From Desulfovibrio sp. (GTDB lineage: Bacteria; Desulfobacterota; Desulfovibrionia; Desulfovibrionales; Desulfovibrionaceae), in contig JAQYWK010000002.1 in assembly GCA_030145055.1 (NCBI GenBank), positions 310,001 through 374,000 of the forward strand: 64,000 nt of DNA, in the 5' to 3' direction. This document shows, in pieces, positions 42,627 to 52,817 of this stretch. The notes under the pieces were generated by a model. That model did no database searches and was not told where the DNA came from. It saw only the letters and a program-made list of their open reading frames with translations. Position 1 is the stretch's first letter. Each line of letters begins with the position of its first letter. The translations under genes were made by a program, and so were the position numbers.

Positions 42627-43931
42627 ATGCCTTGCAAGAATATAGACTATCCCGGCCAAGATTCATGGCCTGAAATCAAAAAATGGCTAGACCTGCGCAA
42701 AAACCCAGATCAAAAAGTAGATGGTATCGTCAGAGAGATTCTTGATGATGTAAAATCTGACGGAGATCAGGCTCTCATTAAATATACACAGAAATTCGAC
42801 TGCCCCACTTTCAACATAGATATGCTTAAAGTTACTGCGGATGATCGCAGTCTTGCATATGCCGAAGTTCAAAGTGAAGACCTCGAAATAATTGAAGAAG
42901 CTATCCGCAATGTGAAAAACTTTCATCGCAGACAGGTTCAGGAATCATGGTGGACAGCTGACGAAGACGGAACAATTCTCGGCCAGCTTGTCAGGCCAGT
43001 TGACCGCGTTGGATTATATGTTCCCGGCGGGCAAGGCGGCGAAACACCGCTTATTTCCAGCATGATTATGAACGCAGTTCCTGCACAAGTTGCCGGAGTT
43101 AAGCAAATAGCGGTCATTTCTCCTCCGAGAAAAGACGGCACACTTAATCCATATATTCTTGCTACAGCGCAGGAACTTGGAATTAATGAAATTTACGCAG
43201 GCGGTTCTGCATGGGCCATTGGCGCTCTTGCTTATGGGACTGATACCATCAAGCCGTGCGATGTAATTGCCGGACCTGGTAATATTTTTGTTGCGACAGC
43301 CAAAGGCCAGCTTGTTGGTGAAGTCGGTATTGATATGATTGCCGGACCTAGCGAAGTGGCAATTTTAGCTGACGAATCTGCAAATCCTGTATGGATTGCC
43401 GCAGATATGCTTTCACAAGCTGAACATGATCCACTCGCAGCTGCAATCTTAATCACCTGGGATAAGACTCTGGGTGACAAGGTAAAAGAAGAGCTAAGAA
43501 TTCAGGCTAAAAAACTACCACGTGGTGAAATAGCCCTGCAATCATTAGATTCATGGGGTGCTATCGTAAATGTTCCAGACAGAAATGCTGGAATCGAATT
43601 TTCTAACAATATGGCTCCTGAACATTTAGAATTGGCATTTGATGATCCATGGTCCGCCATCGGACTAATCAAACATGCCGGCGCAATTTTTATGGGTCAC
43701 CACACCCCTGAGCCTATCGGAGATTATTTTGCTGGCCCTAATCACGTTTTACCGACAGTAGGTACAGCTAGATTTTCATCTGCTCTTTCAGTAGATACAT
43801 TTTGCAAAAAATCCAGTTTGATTTATACAGACCAGAACTATGTTTCCAGACATGGCGCTAAAATTGCCAGACTGGCCAGACTTGAAGGACTAGAGGCGCA
43901 CGCCCGTTCCGTTGAATCCCGTTACAAATAA
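42627..43931 (+). CDS. hisD: Histidinol dehydrogenase
   Basis: 434 residues. Signature regions: [11 protein letters not shown] near 127-137, [23 protein letters not shown], and the catalytic/zinc signature [43 protein letters not shown] with Gln and His zinc ligands, plus [18 protein letters not shown]. It performs the last two oxidations from histidinol to histidine. No other his genes flank it; purC follows after 13 bp, so the two probably share a transcript. Histidine and purine synthesis are linked through AICAR, which makes the pairing sensible. Confidence 0.96.
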   Translation: MPCKNIDYPGQDSWPEIKKWLDLRKNPDQKVDGIVREILDDVKSDGDQALIKYTQKFDCPTFNIDMLKVTADDRSLAYAEVQSEDLEIIEEAIRNVKNFHRRQVQESWWTADEDGTILGQLVRPVDRVGLYVPGGQGGETPLISSMIMNAVPAQVAGVKQIAVISPPRKDGTLNPYILATAQELGINEIYAGGSAWAIGALAYGTDTIKPCDVIAGPGNIFVATAKGQLVGEVGIDMIAGPSEVAILADESANPVWIAADMLSQAEHDPLAAAILITWDKTLGDKVKEELRIQAKKLPRGEIALQSLDSWGAIVNVPDRNAGIEFSNNMAPEHLELAFDDPWSAIGLIKHAGAIFMGHHTPEPIGDYFAGPNHVLPTVGTARFSSALSVDTFCKKSSLIYTDQNYVSRHGAKIARLARLEGLEAHARSVESRYK

Positions 43932-43944
43932 AGAGGTAACCCAA

Positions 43945-44847
43945 ATGTCTAAAGTACATATGCTCGATACAGATATTAAGGAATTGAATCTTCTCTCTAA
44001 AGGGAAAGTTCGCGATATTTACGAAGTTGATGCTGAAACACTTCTCATTATTACAACTGACAGAATCTCTGCCTATGATGTAATCATGCCCAACGCTATC
44101 GAAGATAAGGGTAAAATCCTAAACCAGATAACCTTGTTCTGGATGGAAATGTGCAAAGACATCGTACCCAATCATTTGATTGCTTCAAATGTTGATGAGT
44201 ACCCAGAAGTTCTTCATAAGTATAAAGACCAGCTTCAGGGCCGCAGTGTGCTTGTAAAAAAAGCTAAGCCTCTTCCAATCGAGTGTATCGTTCGCGGGTA
44301 CATCACCGGATCAGGCTGGAAAGACTACCTTGCAACAGGTAAAGTTTCGGGACATGAGCTCCCTAAGGGACTTCAAGAATCTGAAATGCTTGAACAGCCT
44401 CTGTTTACGCCTTCAACGAAAGCAGATTTAGGCGAACATGATGAAAACATCACAGTCGATAAAGCGATGGAAATGCTTGGCAGCGATCTTCTTGAAAAAG
44501 TCCAAGATGTAACCCTCTCCATTTACCGCCGTGCTAGAGACTTCGCTAAAGAGCGCGGAATCATCATTGCTGACACAAAATTTGAATTCGGTCTTGTGGG
44601 TGACGAACTAATCATAATTGACGAAGTTCTAACTCCTGACTCCTCAAGATTCTGGCCCATGGAAGGATATAAAGCAGGACAATCACAGCCAAGCTTCGAT
44701 AAACAGTTCTTGCGCGACTGGCTGACTGACATTAATTTCAATAAACAGCCCCCTGCTCCTGAAATTCCAGAAAACATTGCATCAAAAACACGTGAGAAGT
44801 ACCTTGAAGCGTTTAAGCTCTTGACCAGTTCCGAACTTGATGCTTAA
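43945..44847 (+). CDS. purC: SAICAR synthetase (phosphoribosylaminoimidazole-succinocarboxamide synthase)
   Basis: 300 residues from the ATG at 43945, with AGAGG 9 bp upstream; an earlier in-frame start would overlap hisD. The length matches the roughly 300-residue purC type (yeast ADE1-like) rather than the 237-residue E. coli type. Features: [58 protein letters not shown] and [13 protein letters not shown]. It joins aspartate to CAIR in purine synthesis. The AAGAGG-linked spacing to hisD suggests cotranscription. Confidence 0.96.
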   Translation: MSKVHMLDTDIKELNLLSKGKVRDIYEVDAETLLIITTDRISAYDVIMPNAIEDKGKILNQITLFWMEMCKDIVPNHLIASNVDEYPEVLHKYKDQLQGRSVLVKKAKPLPIECIVRGYITGSGWKDYLATGKVSGHELPKGLQESEMLEQPLFTPSTKADLGEHDENITVDKAMEMLGSDLLEKVQDVTLSIYRRARDFAKERGIIIADTKFEFGLVGDELIIIDEVLTPDSSRFWPMEGYKAGQSQPSFDKQFLRDWLTDINFNKQPPAPEIPENIASKTREKYLEAFKLLTSSELDA

Positions 44848-44992
44848 AACTGCTTAACTAAATAATTAAATTCGACAGAAGCTTAGTTTCTTCTGAATAT
44901 TGGCATACTGATTGAGGGCTGTCCCTAAAATATGTCTGAGAAATTTTGACTCTGTCTACAGATTAATATCTTTTATCTACAAGGAGTAATTA

Positions 44993-45757
44993 ATGCTGCT
45001 GGAAGGAAAAAAAGCTCTAATTTTCGGCGTGGCAAACGAAAAAAGTATTGCCTACGGAATTGCTCAACAGTTTAAAAAGCAAGGCGCAAAGCTTGCTTTC
45101 AGTTATGTTAATGATGCTATAAAAAAACGCGTTGAGCCTATCAGTGAAGAGCTTGGCGGAGAATTTATATTCCCTTGTGACGTCAGCAGTGATGAAGACG
45201 TAGCAAAGTCGGCTGAAATCGTTAAAGAACAGTGGGGAGACGTTGATATCGTCGTTCACTCGGTTGCTTTTGCAAACCGTGACGATCTAAAAAAACGTTA
45301 CATTGAAACTTCCCGCGACGGCTTCCACCTCGCAATGGACGTTTCAGCTTACTCGCTTGTTTCTCTCTGTAATGCATTTGAACCACTCATGAGCGAAGGT
45401 GGATCAGTTATGGCTATGACTTACCTTGGATCCTCTAAGGTAATCACTAACTATAATGTTATGGGCGTAGCTAAAGCGGCTCTTGAAGCTAGCGTACGCT
45501 ATCTTGCTTGCGACATGGGTGCTAAAGGCATCAGAGTTAACGCTCTAAGTGCAGGTCCGATTAAGACTCTGGCTTCATCCGGAATATCTGGCTTTAAGAC
45601 CATATTCTCACGCATCGAGGAGAGTGCTCCTCTTCATAAGAATGTGACCACAGAAGAAGTTGGAAAGACAGCCACCTACCTTGCCTCTGATTTGTCTAGC
45701 GGTGTTACCGGAGAAGTTCTCTTCGTTGATTGCGGCTACAACATCATGGGAATTTAG
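44993..45757 (+). CDS. fabI: Enoyl-[acyl-carrier-protein] reductase, NADH type
   Basis: 254 residues, short-chain dehydrogenase fold. The NAD-binding region reads KALIFGVANEKSIAYGIAQQF, as in FabI (in place of the classical TGxxxGxG). The catalytic Tyr and Lys are Y156 and K163 (NYNVMGVAKAALE), and the C-terminus is VDCGYNIMGI, typical for FabI. It reduces the enoyl-ACP double bond in the last step of each fatty-acid elongation round. It has its own ribosome-binding site (AAGGAG) and a terminator downstream, so is monocistronic. Confidence 0.95.
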   Translation: MLLEGKKALIFGVANEKSIAYGIAQQFKKQGAKLAFSYVNDAIKKRVEPISEELGGEFIFPCDVSSDEDVAKSAEIVKEQWGDVDIVVHSVAFANRDDLKKRYIETSRDGFHLAMDVSAYSLVSLCNAFEPLMSEGGSVMAMTYLGSSKVITNYNVMGVAKAALEASVRYLACDMGAKGIRVNALSAGPIKTLASSGISGFKTIFSRIEESAPLHKNVTTEEVGKTATYLASDLSSGVTGEVLFVDCGYNIMGI

Positions 45758-45780
45758 TTTTTTATCACAAAACTTAATTA

Positions 45781-45818
45781 AAAAGCTGGGATCGAGAATT
45801 TCGTTTCCAGCTTTTTAT
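45781..45818 (+). terminator. Terminator after fabI
   Basis: AAAAGCTGG and CCAGCTTTTT arms with a 17-nt loop, ending in a T-tract. Confidence 0.85.
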
Positions 45819-45930
45819 TTTAAAATAATCTCTCGAAACTTGACAGATGTTCATAAAGGGACTAAACATCCCTTCTTTCGCCTTGCCCTAAATTTTAAGG
45901 AAAGGGCCATAGACCATAAGGAGGTTTTTA

Positions 45931-46245
45931 ATGCTCAGAAAGTACGAAGCACTATTGCTTTTAAGCCCCGAGCTTGCGAGCGACAGCCGTAAAGCTATCG
46001 TTGAAGGGGTTGTAGCCATCATTGATCGTGAAGGCGGCAATCTTGAGGAAATAGACGATTGGGGATCACGCCAGTTGGCTTACCCTGTCCAGAACCAGTC
46101 CCGTGGGTACTACGTTCGTGTAGTTTTCAAAGCACCAGCACCGTTGGTAGCAGAACTCGAACGCAACATCCGCATCACTGAAGGCATCTTCAAGTTTGTT
46201 ACAGTTAAACTTGACGACACCGTACAGGCTAAGGAGGAAGCTTAA
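45931..46245 (+). CDS. rpsF: 30S ribosomal protein S6
   Basis: 104 residues with the S6 pattern: [16 protein letters not shown], then [27 protein letters not shown] and [21 protein letters not shown] perfect AAGGAGG lies 8 bp upstream of the ATG. First gene of the rpsF-rpsR-rplI-dnaB series; rpsR follows after 2 bp. Confidence 0.97.
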   Translation: MLRKYEALLLLSPELASDSRKAIVEGVVAIIDREGGNLEEIDDWGSRQLAYPVQNQSRGYYVRVVFKAPAPLVAELERNIRITEGIFKFVTVKLDDTVQAKEEA

Positions 46246-46247
46246 TC

Positions 46248-46508
46248 ATGGCATTCAAGAGAAAATTCACACCAAAAAGGAAGTTCTGTCGTTTTTGCGC
46301 AGATAAAGCACTTCCACTCGATTATAAACGTCCTGACATTCTTAAGGACTTTGTTACCGAACGCGGCAAAATTATTGCCCGCAGAATTACTGGTACATGT
46401 GCAAAGCACCAACGCCGCCTGACTACTGAAATTAAACGTTCAAGACAGATGGCTCTAATGCTTTACACCACCGTGCATAGCACTGACGTTAAGAAGAGAA
46501 GCATCTAG
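46248..46508 (+). CDS. rpsR: 30S ribosomal protein S18, zinc-binding type
   Basis: 86 residues. The core [28 protein letters not shown] is diagnostic. A CxxC (CRFC near 13-16) plus C-x2-H (CAKH near 51-54) make up a zinc-binding C+ type S18. S6 and S18 bind 16S rRNA together, which agrees with their adjacency. rplI follows after 10 bp. Confidence 0.97.
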   Translation: MAFKRKFTPKRKFCRFCADKALPLDYKRPDILKDFVTERGKIIARRITGTCAKHQRRLTTEIKRSRQMALMLYTTVHSTDVKKRSI

Positions 46509-46518
46509 GAGGCATGAT

Positions 46519-47013
46519 ATGAAACTTATTTTACGTGCCGATGTAGACGCTCTTGGTACCCTTGGAGAAATCGTTTCAGTTAAAGCCGGTTACGGTCGCA
46601 ACTACTTGATTCCACAGGGACTTGCTATGCCTGCTTCCGCAGCTAATCTCAAGCAGTTCGAGCTTGAAAAGAGAAAGCTTCAGGAACAGGCTGACAGCCT
46701 ACGCGCTCAGGCTCAGGGACTTAAAGACAGACTTGCTGAAATTGAAGTCCGTGTTGAAGTTCGTGTTGGTGAAGGCGACAAACTCTACGGTTCCGTTACC
46801 GCAGTTAATGTTGCTGATGCTCTTGCTGAACAGGGTTTTGATATTGATCGCAGAAAAATTCTGCTTTCAGATCCTCTCCGTTCACTAGGAACAGTTACTC
46901 TAGAAGTTAAACTTCACCCGGAAGTTCGTGGTGAAATCAAAGTGACCGTTGCTAAAAAAGGTCACGTAGTAGAAGAAGAAGCTCCTGCAGAACCAGAAGC
47001 AGAAGAGGCGTAA
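46519..47013 (+). CDS. rplI: 50S ribosomal protein L9
   Basis: 164 residues. The N-domain MKLILRADVDALGTLGEIVSVKAGYGRNYLIPQGLAMPAS and long central helix are typical of L9; the C-domain ends in an acidic, Ala/Pro/Glu-rich tail (EEEAPAEPEAEEA). GGAGG precedes the ATG. The dnaB frame starts within or just after the rplI 3' end. Confidence 0.97.
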   Translation: MKLILRADVDALGTLGEIVSVKAGYGRNYLIPQGLAMPASAANLKQFELEKRKLQEQADSLRAQAQGLKDRLAEIEVRVEVRVGEGDKLYGSVTAVNVADALAEQGFDIDRRKILLSDPLRSLGTVTLEVKLHPEVRGEIKVTVAKKGHVVEEEAPAEPEAEEA

Positions 47014-48415
47014 GCCCGGCTCCACTTATAATTCAGGCGGAGCATCTTCAGATGCTCCGTCTGATCTATTAAGGAAAGTACCACCACACAATCTGGAAGC
47101 GGAACAGGCTGTGCTCGGCGGAGTTTTTTTAAGTAATACTATATTCAATGATCTTGTTGATATAGTCCACTCAGACGATTTCTACTCCCCTTCCCATCAA
47201 GAAATTTTCAGAGCTTTTGAAGCTCTTTATGCCAAAAACGCACCGATAGATATCGTAACTGTAAATGAATACCTAACCATTACAGGTCATATTGATACGA
47301 TTGGTGGTCCAGTCTACCTTGCGGACCTTGCCAACTCCGTTGTCAGTGCTGCAAACGCTCTCCATCATGCTGAAATTGTAGCTGAAAAAAAAATCCAACG
47401 CAGCCTGATAGACGCTGCCGCCACAATTATCACTGATAGTTTTGAAGCTCAAAACGTCAAAGAATTACTTGATCATTCCGAACAGGCAATTTTTGAAATT
47501 ACTGACGCCAAAAAAACTACCACTATTAAAGGTAGTAAAGAGCTGATTAAAGAAGTCTTTCAAGAACTCGAACTAAGAGTCGAACAAAAGTCTCTAGTAA
47601 CCGGCATACCAACGACTTACACCAAATTTGATGAAATGACGGCAGGACTTCAAAACTCTGAGCTAGTCATTATTGCTGGACGACCGAGTATGGGTAAAAC
47701 AGCTTTCGCTCTTAACGTTGCCATGCGCGCCGCACTTAACAGCGGCGTTCCAACTGCCGTATTCTCGCTTGAAATGGCTATGGGCCAGCTCATGACAAGA
47801 ATGCTCGCCTGTCATGGTAAAGTTGACCTTGCGAGACTTCGTACCGGACAGCTAGACGATGAAGACTGGGCTAAGCTTTATGACGCAGCACAAGACTTGA
47901 CAGACGCTCCAATCTTTATTGATGATACACCCTCACTTTCCACCATGGAATTAAGAGCTAGATGTCGACGACTTAAATCCCAGCACAATCTTGGACTGGT
48001 TATGGTCGACTACCTCCAGCTTATGCGTTCAAGCGCAAGAACGGATTCTCGTGAGCAGGAAATTGCTGACATTTCACGTTCTTTAAAAGCGCTTGCAAAA
48101 GAATTAAAAATACCAGTTCTCGCACTGTCTCAGCTTAACCGTAAAGTTGAAGAGCGTACGGACAAACGTCCTATGATGTCTGACTTACGTGAGTCTGGAG
48201 CTATCGAGCAGGATGCGGATATTATTCTATTCCTCTACCGGGAAGATTTTTATAATAAAAAAGAAGACAAGCCTATCAACAACAAGGCTGAAGTCATTAT
48301 CGGTAAACAGCGTAACGGTCCTACCGGTAGCGTTGAACTAGCATTTTTTGGACAGTATACGTCCTTTGAAAACCTTGCCGCAGAGCCTTATCCGTCTGAG
48401 TATGGCGATGAATAA
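46985..48415 (+). CDS. dnaB: Replicative DNA helicase DnaB, start codon unclear
   Basis: The helicase has the N-terminal helical domain and the RecA-like C-terminal domain with Walker A GRPSMGKTAF (near 200 from the GTG), the Walker B-like VMVDYLQLM and the SRSLKALAKEL/ALSQLNRKVEER region. It unwinds DNA at the replication fork. The conserved start LRKVPPHNLEAEQAVLGG reads in frame from 47069, but the only ATG/GTG/TTG downstream of the stop at 46970 is the GTG at 47111, inside this conserved motif. The likely start is therefore a rare CTG at 46985 (giving QNQKQKRRKPG...) overlapping rplI, or the sequence has an error. The minimum form is 47111-48415 (434 aa). Confidence 0.9.
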   Translation: MQNQKQKRRKPGSTYNSGGASSDAPSDLLRKVPPHNLEAEQAVLGGVFLSNTIFNDLVDIVHSDDFYSPSHQEIFRAFEALYAKNAPIDIVTVNEYLTITGHIDTIGGPVYLADLANSVVSAANALHHAEIVAEKKIQRSLIDAAATIITDSFEAQNVKELLDHSEQAIFEITDAKKTTTIKGSKELIKEVFQELELRVEQKSLVTGIPTTYTKFDEMTAGLQNSELVIIAGRPSMGKTAFALNVAMRAALNSGVPTAVFSLEMAMGQLMTRMLACHGKVDLARLRTGQLDDEDWAKLYDAAQDLTDAPIFIDDTPSLSTMELRARCRRLKSQHNLGLVMVDYLQLMRSSARTDSREQEIADISRSLKALAKELKIPVLALSQLNRKVEERTDKRPMMSDLRESGAIEQDADIILFLYREDFYNKKEDKPINNKAEVIIGKQRNGPTGSVELAFFGQYTSFENLAAEPYPSEYGDE

Positions 48416-48469
48416 TCGAAGCTCACAAATAGACGAGAATCAATGAAAAACAACTAGCTGGAGAATAAT

Positions 48470-49768
48470 ATGTATTTCGATAAAGTTGAAGAACTCGATA
48501 GAAATGAACTGGAAAAGCTTCAAGTAGAAAGACTTAAAAAAACAATCGAGCAAGCCTCCAATTCTCCGTATTATAGTGAAGTTTTCAAAAATAATAACAT
48601 TGATTCATCATTAATAAAAACTGCTGACGATATCAAAAAACTTCCTTTTACAACAAAAGAAGACCTTCGTTCGCAATATCCATACGGTTTACTTACAAAA
48701 TCTCTTGACGAATTTGTCCGTCTCCACGCTTCTTCCGGCACAACCGGTACCCCTACTGCTGTTTTTTACACTCAAAAAGATCTCGATACATGGGCAGACC
48801 TCATGGCTCGTTCAATGTACGCAGTTGGAGTCAGGCGTTCTGACGTGTTGCAAAATATGTCCGGATATGGACTTTTCACTGGCGGACTCGGCATTCATTA
48901 CGGTTCAGAACGTCTTGGATGTCTAACAGTTCCAGCCGGCGCAGGTAACACCAAGCGTCAGATCAAGCTTATTCGCGATTTCAATGTGACCACACTCCAC
49001 ATTATCCCGTCCTTTGCACTTTACTTCGCAGGCAAGGTAAAAGCAGAGGGATACGATCCTGCTGAAATGCCTTGGAAAATAGCTCTTATAGGAGCTGAGC
49101 CGCACACCGAACTCACTCGAAAAAAGATCGAAGAAATGCTTCATATTAAAGCATACAATTCGTATGGCCTTTCAGAAATGAACGGCCCCGGAGTTGCATT
49201 TGAGTGCACCGAGCAAGACGGCATGCATATATGGGAAGATTCTTTCATCGCAGAAATAATTAATCCTGAAACGGGTGAACATGTTCCTGACGGTGAAATT
49301 GGTGAACTCGTTATGACCACCATTACCCGCGAGGGAATGCCGATCATTCGCTACAGAACACGCGACCTGACCCGCTTTATTCCAGGTAAATGTAAATGCG
49401 GCAGAACATCCCGTCGTATTGACAGAATAGCTGGCCGCGCCGATGATATGCTCATTATTAAGGGTGTTAATATTTACCCCATGCAGATTGAAAAGATCAT
49501 TATGGCAATTCCTGAGGTTGGTGAAAACTACCTGATTGAGCTTTACAGAGAAGGGTTCATCGACCAAATCAAAGTTAAAGTAGAAATTAAAGAACAGTAT
49601 TTTGTTGAAGATATGAGAGCGTTGCAGGGTTTACAGAAACTTATTGCAAACAAGCTCAGAGATGAAATTCTAGTTACTCCTAGAGTAGAACTTGTTCAGC
49701 ATAATTCTATTGAGAAATCTGAAGGCAAAGCTCAACGCGTAATCGACACAAGAGAAGTTGAGAAATAA
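48470..49768 (+). CDS. Phenylacetate-CoA ligase family protein
   Basis: 432 residues, AMP-forming acyl-CoA ligase of the PaaK type: HASSGTTGTPTAVFYTQ (ATP-binding P-loop near 84), SYGLSEMNGPGVAFEC near 225, YRTRDLTRF near 300 and the C-terminal KSEGKAQRVIDTRE with the adenylation lysine. It activates an aromatic or other acid with CoA. Related ligases in sulfate reducers work on phenylacetate or indole-acetate from amino-acid breakdown; the substrate is inferred. It lies 54 bp after dnaB, and DUF456 follows after 3 bp. Confidence 0.88.
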   Translation: MYFDKVEELDRNELEKLQVERLKKTIEQASNSPYYSEVFKNNNIDSSLIKTADDIKKLPFTTKEDLRSQYPYGLLTKSLDEFVRLHASSGTTGTPTAVFYTQKDLDTWADLMARSMYAVGVRRSDVLQNMSGYGLFTGGLGIHYGSERLGCLTVPAGAGNTKRQIKLIRDFNVTTLHIIPSFALYFAGKVKAEGYDPAEMPWKIALIGAEPHTELTRKKIEEMLHIKAYNSYGLSEMNGPGVAFECTEQDGMHIWEDSFIAEIINPETGEHVPDGEIGELVMTTITREGMPIIRYRTRDLTRFIPGKCKCGRTSRRIDRIAGRADDMLIIKGVNIYPMQIEKIIMAIPEVGENYLIELYREGFIDQIKVKVEIKEQYFVEDMRALQGLQKLIANKLRDEILVTPRVELVQHNSIEKSEGKAQRVIDTREVEK

Positions 49769-49771
49769 GAG

Positions 49772-50275
49772 ATGATTACTGCCTTAGCGGTATTGGTCAT
49801 CCTTTTAATGCTTTGTTCCTTGGCACTGCATATTTTTGGATTGCCTGCAAACTGGCTCATATTAGGTCTTGTCATCGGCTGGAAATTATTTCTGCCGGAG
49901 ACCATGACTTGGGATTTCATCATGGTACTAGGAGCAATTGCTCTTGTCGGTGAAATTTTAGAATTTGCAGCACAATATTTTGGCGGTAAAAAATACGGAG
50001 CTACAGGCCGAGGCAGTATAGGCGCATTCGTTGGTGCCATTGCCGGGGCAATTTTAGGAGCACCGTTTTTTTTCGGACTGGGAGCACTTCCAGGCGCCCT
50101 ACTAGGCTCATTCGGGGGCTGTTTAGTACTTGAACTTTCACATGGTAGATCTTTCGCTGAAGCCCAACACTCCGCATGGGGTGCGTTCTGGGGTAAAGCA
50201 TTTGGTTTGGCAATTAAGGTCAGTCTCGGCGTTTGGATGTTCGTTATGAGCATTCCAAAGATCTGGCCTTCGTAA
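49772..50275 (+). CDS. DUF456-family membrane protein
   Basis: 167 residues with four or five transmembrane segments and several glycine-rich loops: LALHIFGLPANWLILGLVIGWKL, GEILEFAAQYFGGKKYGATGRGSIGAFVGAIAGAILGAPFFFGLGALPGALLGSFGGCLVLEL. The EFAAQYFGGKKYGAT region is the conserved DUF456 core. Function unknown. It starts 3 bp after the paaK-like gene. Confidence 0.85.
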   Translation: MITALAVLVILLMLCSLALHIFGLPANWLILGLVIGWKLFLPETMTWDFIMVLGAIALVGEILEFAAQYFGGKKYGATGRGSIGAFVGAIAGAILGAPFFFGLGALPGALLGSFGGCLVLELSHGRSFAEAQHSAWGAFWGKAFGLAIKVSLGVWMFVMSIPKIWPS

Positions 50276-50312
50276 TATTTACCGCTATTTATGAAAACCT
50301 CGCGGAGGACTT

Positions 50313-51764
50313 ATGTCTCAGGCTAATACTTTCCCTAAATATAGGGGAAAGATGGAATACCACTGTCTCGGTTGCGGACAGCACTACGGAATTGACGAAT
50401 TACACTACACCTGCCCTGAATGTGGTTCCGTCTTTATTCTACAGGATCTCACATTTGACGAGCTAAAAAAAACATCAGGTCAGGAATGGCGCGATTTGTT
50501 TGACGCACGTACTGCCACCAAAAAAGACAGCCTCAGAGGTATTTTCAGATTCTACGAACTATTTGCCCCAGTTCTTGAAGAAGATGACATCTTATACCTT
50601 GGCGAAGGCAACACTCCGATTGTTGCGTCGAGTCCAAATTTAAATAAAGTTGTCGGAGTTAATACCTCCTACAAAAATGATGGGCAGAATCCAAGCGCCT
50701 CTTTTAAAGATAGAGGGATGGCTTGTGCATTCAGTTACATAAATGCCCTACTCGCGAAAAATAATTGGGATGAAATACTCACAGTTTGTGCTTCAACGGG
50801 TGATACTTCAGCCGCCGCAGCCCTTTACGCTTCATACATAGGCGGACCTGTTAAATCAGTTGTAATTCTGCCCGAAGGAAAAGTTACCCCTCAGCAGTTG
50901 GCTCAGCCCCTAGGTAGCGGCGCAAAAGTACTTGAAGTCCCTGGTGTATTTGATGACTGCATGAAAGTAGTTGAGCACTTAGCCGACAACTACAGAGTCG
51001 CCCTGCTTAACTCCAAGAACTCTTGGAGAATCCTTGGACAGGAATCTTACGCCTTTGAAGTAGCGCAGTGGTATGACTGGGATCTTAAAGGAAAATGTAT
51101 TTTCGTCCCTATTGGTAATGCTGGAAACGTCACCGCCATTATGGCTGGTTTCCTAAAACTATACGAACTTGATATCATTAAAGAACTTCCGCGCATCTTC
51201 GGCGTTCAGTCAGCTCATGCTGATCCTGTCTACCGTTACTATTCAGTAGACGATCCGAAAGAGCGCAAGTACAAACCTGTCGTTGTACAGCCTTCTGTTG
51301 CGCAAGCGGCAATGATAGGTAATCCCGTATCATTCCCTAGAGTTCAATATTTCGCAGATAAATACGAAGCTATCGGAGGCAAGGAATCATTTCAAGTGAT
51401 TCAGGTTTCCGAACAGTCCATCATGGACAGTATGCTTCTCGCCAACTCACATGGGCACATTGCATGTACGCAGGGCGGCGAATGTTTAGCTGGGCTCATC
51501 AGAGCAAAAGAGCTTGGCATCATCAGTGATGAAGAATGTGCTGTGCTCGATTCTACAGCGCATCAGCTTAAGTTTGTCGGCTTTCAGGACATGTACTACC
51601 AAAATGCATTCCCACCAGAATACGAAGTTACGCCTGATGCATCCAAAGCGAATGCACCTGAGCTTGTAATTGAGTCTGCATTGAAGGATTCAATGTCAGA
51701 AGCGGAATACATTACTAAAGCAGCTAATAACGTCGTTTCCATGCTCGGCCTGGAGAAAAAATAA
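50313..51764 (+). CDS. thrC: Threonine synthase
   Basis: 483 residues, PLP fold-type II. The N-terminus carries a zinc-ribbon-like pair of CxxC motifs (CLGC near 17-20 and CPEC near 33-36), found in one class of threonine synthases. The PLP lysine is in NPSASFKDRGMA, and CASTGDTSAAAALYASY follows. It converts O-phosphohomoserine to threonine. The start has GGAGG 8 bp upstream. Its stop directly abuts the tlyA start (0-bp gap), so they are cotranscribed. Confidence 0.94.
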   Translation: MSQANTFPKYRGKMEYHCLGCGQHYGIDELHYTCPECGSVFILQDLTFDELKKTSGQEWRDLFDARTATKKDSLRGIFRFYELFAPVLEEDDILYLGEGNTPIVASSPNLNKVVGVNTSYKNDGQNPSASFKDRGMACAFSYINALLAKNNWDEILTVCASTGDTSAAAALYASYIGGPVKSVVILPEGKVTPQQLAQPLGSGAKVLEVPGVFDDCMKVVEHLADNYRVALLNSKNSWRILGQESYAFEVAQWYDWDLKGKCIFVPIGNAGNVTAIMAGFLKLYELDIIKELPRIFGVQSAHADPVYRYYSVDDPKERKYKPVVVQPSVAQAAMIGNPVSFPRVQYFADKYEAIGGKESFQVIQVSEQSIMDSMLLANSHGHIACTQGGECLAGLIRAKELGIISDEECAVLDSTAHQLKFVGFQDMYYQNAFPPEYEVTPDASKANAPELVIESALKDSMSEAEYITKAANNVVSMLGLEKK

Positions 51765-52508
51765 GTGGCGAAAAAAGAACGCGCGGATCAAATGCTTTTC
51801 GCTCAGGGACTTTCAGAAAGTCGCGAACAGGCAAAACGTATGATCATGGCGGGACAAGCCCACTATATTCTGAACGGGCAGAAAACTCCTATTACCAAGC
51901 CGGGTATGCAACTTTTACCCGATCTTGAAATAGTAGTTAAAGGCAAAGACAGATTTGTAAGTCGCGGTGGGTATAAACTGCTCACCGCAATTGAAGAACT
52001 GGGACTTGATCCCAAAGGTAAAGTTGCGCTCGATGCCGGAGCCTCCACAGGCGGATTCACTGATTGCATGCTTCAATTCGGAGCTGTCAAAGTGTATGCA
52101 GCAGATGTTGGTTACGGTCAGCTTCACTGGAAGCTTCAAAAAGATGAACGCGTTATTAATTTAGAAAGAATCAACCTGCGTCATGCCGAAAAAAGCCTAA
52201 TCCCCGAGGATGTTGATCTTGTTGTGTGTGATGTATCTTTTATATCACTTACAAAGGTACTTCCCGCATTAGTGCGATTTTTGAAAGATACAGGTGAAAT
52301 AGTTTGCCTTATTAAGCCGCAATTTGAAGTTGGACCAGGCCAGACAGATAAAGGAATTGTCCGGGACGAAGCACTGCGCCAGCAAACCGTTGATATGATC
52401 GTAGACTTTGCAGCCTCGGAACTACAATTATCACTTAAAGGACTTGTTCCTTCTAGTATTAAAGGCCCAAAAGGAAATCAGGAGTATCTTGCTTACTTCG
52501 TAAGATAG
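51765..52508 (+). CDS. tlyA: TlyA-family rRNA methyltransferase
   Basis: 247 residues starting at a GTG that abuts the thrC stop. An S4 RNA-binding domain (about 5-65: RADQMLFAQGLSESREQAKRMIMAG) is followed by an FtsJ-like methyltransferase: KVALDAGASTGGFTDCMLQFGAVKVYAADVG, VDLVVCDVSFISLTKVLPAL and ICLIKPQFEVGP. TlyA 2'-O-methylates rRNA cytidines (positions in 16S and 23S) and was named as a haemolysin. Last gene of the cluster, with a strong terminator downstream. Confidence 0.93.
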   Translation: MAKKERADQMLFAQGLSESREQAKRMIMAGQAHYILNGQKTPITKPGMQLLPDLEIVVKGKDRFVSRGGYKLLTAIEELGLDPKGKVALDAGASTGGFTDCMLQFGAVKVYAADVGYGQLHWKLQKDERVINLERINLRHAEKSLIPEDVDLVVCDVSFISLTKVLPALVRFLKDTGEIVCLIKPQFEVGPGQTDKGIVRDEALRQQTVDMIVDFAASELQLSLKGLVPSSIKGPKGNQEYLAYFVR

Positions 52509-52530
52509 TCATCGTTGCAATCCAAGAATA

Positions 52531-52568
52531 GTAGGGCCGCTTGAGTAATCAAGCGGCCCTACTACTTT
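52531..52568 (+). terminator. Terminator after tlyA
   Basis: Arms GTAGGGCCGCTTGA and TCAAGCGGCCCTAC, loop GTAA, then TACTTTTA. Confidence 0.93.
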
Positions 52569-52817
52569 TATTAAACCTTTAAGGATGTTGGTTGCAATTA
52601 TGATGCAAAGTAACACCACATCAAACATACACCAATGTATCTTTACTTAAAGTGCTTTAATTAATTATTACAATACCCAAAGCACTATTTAGATATCTTA
52701 AATTATCTTTACTTACACTATTAATCGATATAGTGATTAATCGCTTTAATATGGTCAATATCGTTGTTTTTGACCTTATTTTGAGGGTTACGCATATTTT
52801 TGCTTTAAGGAGTTACA

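Noticed and set aside
44875-44912. Hairpin CAGAAG/CTTCTG after purC as a terminator
   Set aside because: Stem of only six pairs and no T-tract follows; not enough to call.
49732-50253. 173-codon ORF on the minus strand opposite the DUF456 gene
   Set aside because: The plus-strand frame has clear DUF456 membrane segments and operon spacing; the antisense frame is a proline-rich shadow.
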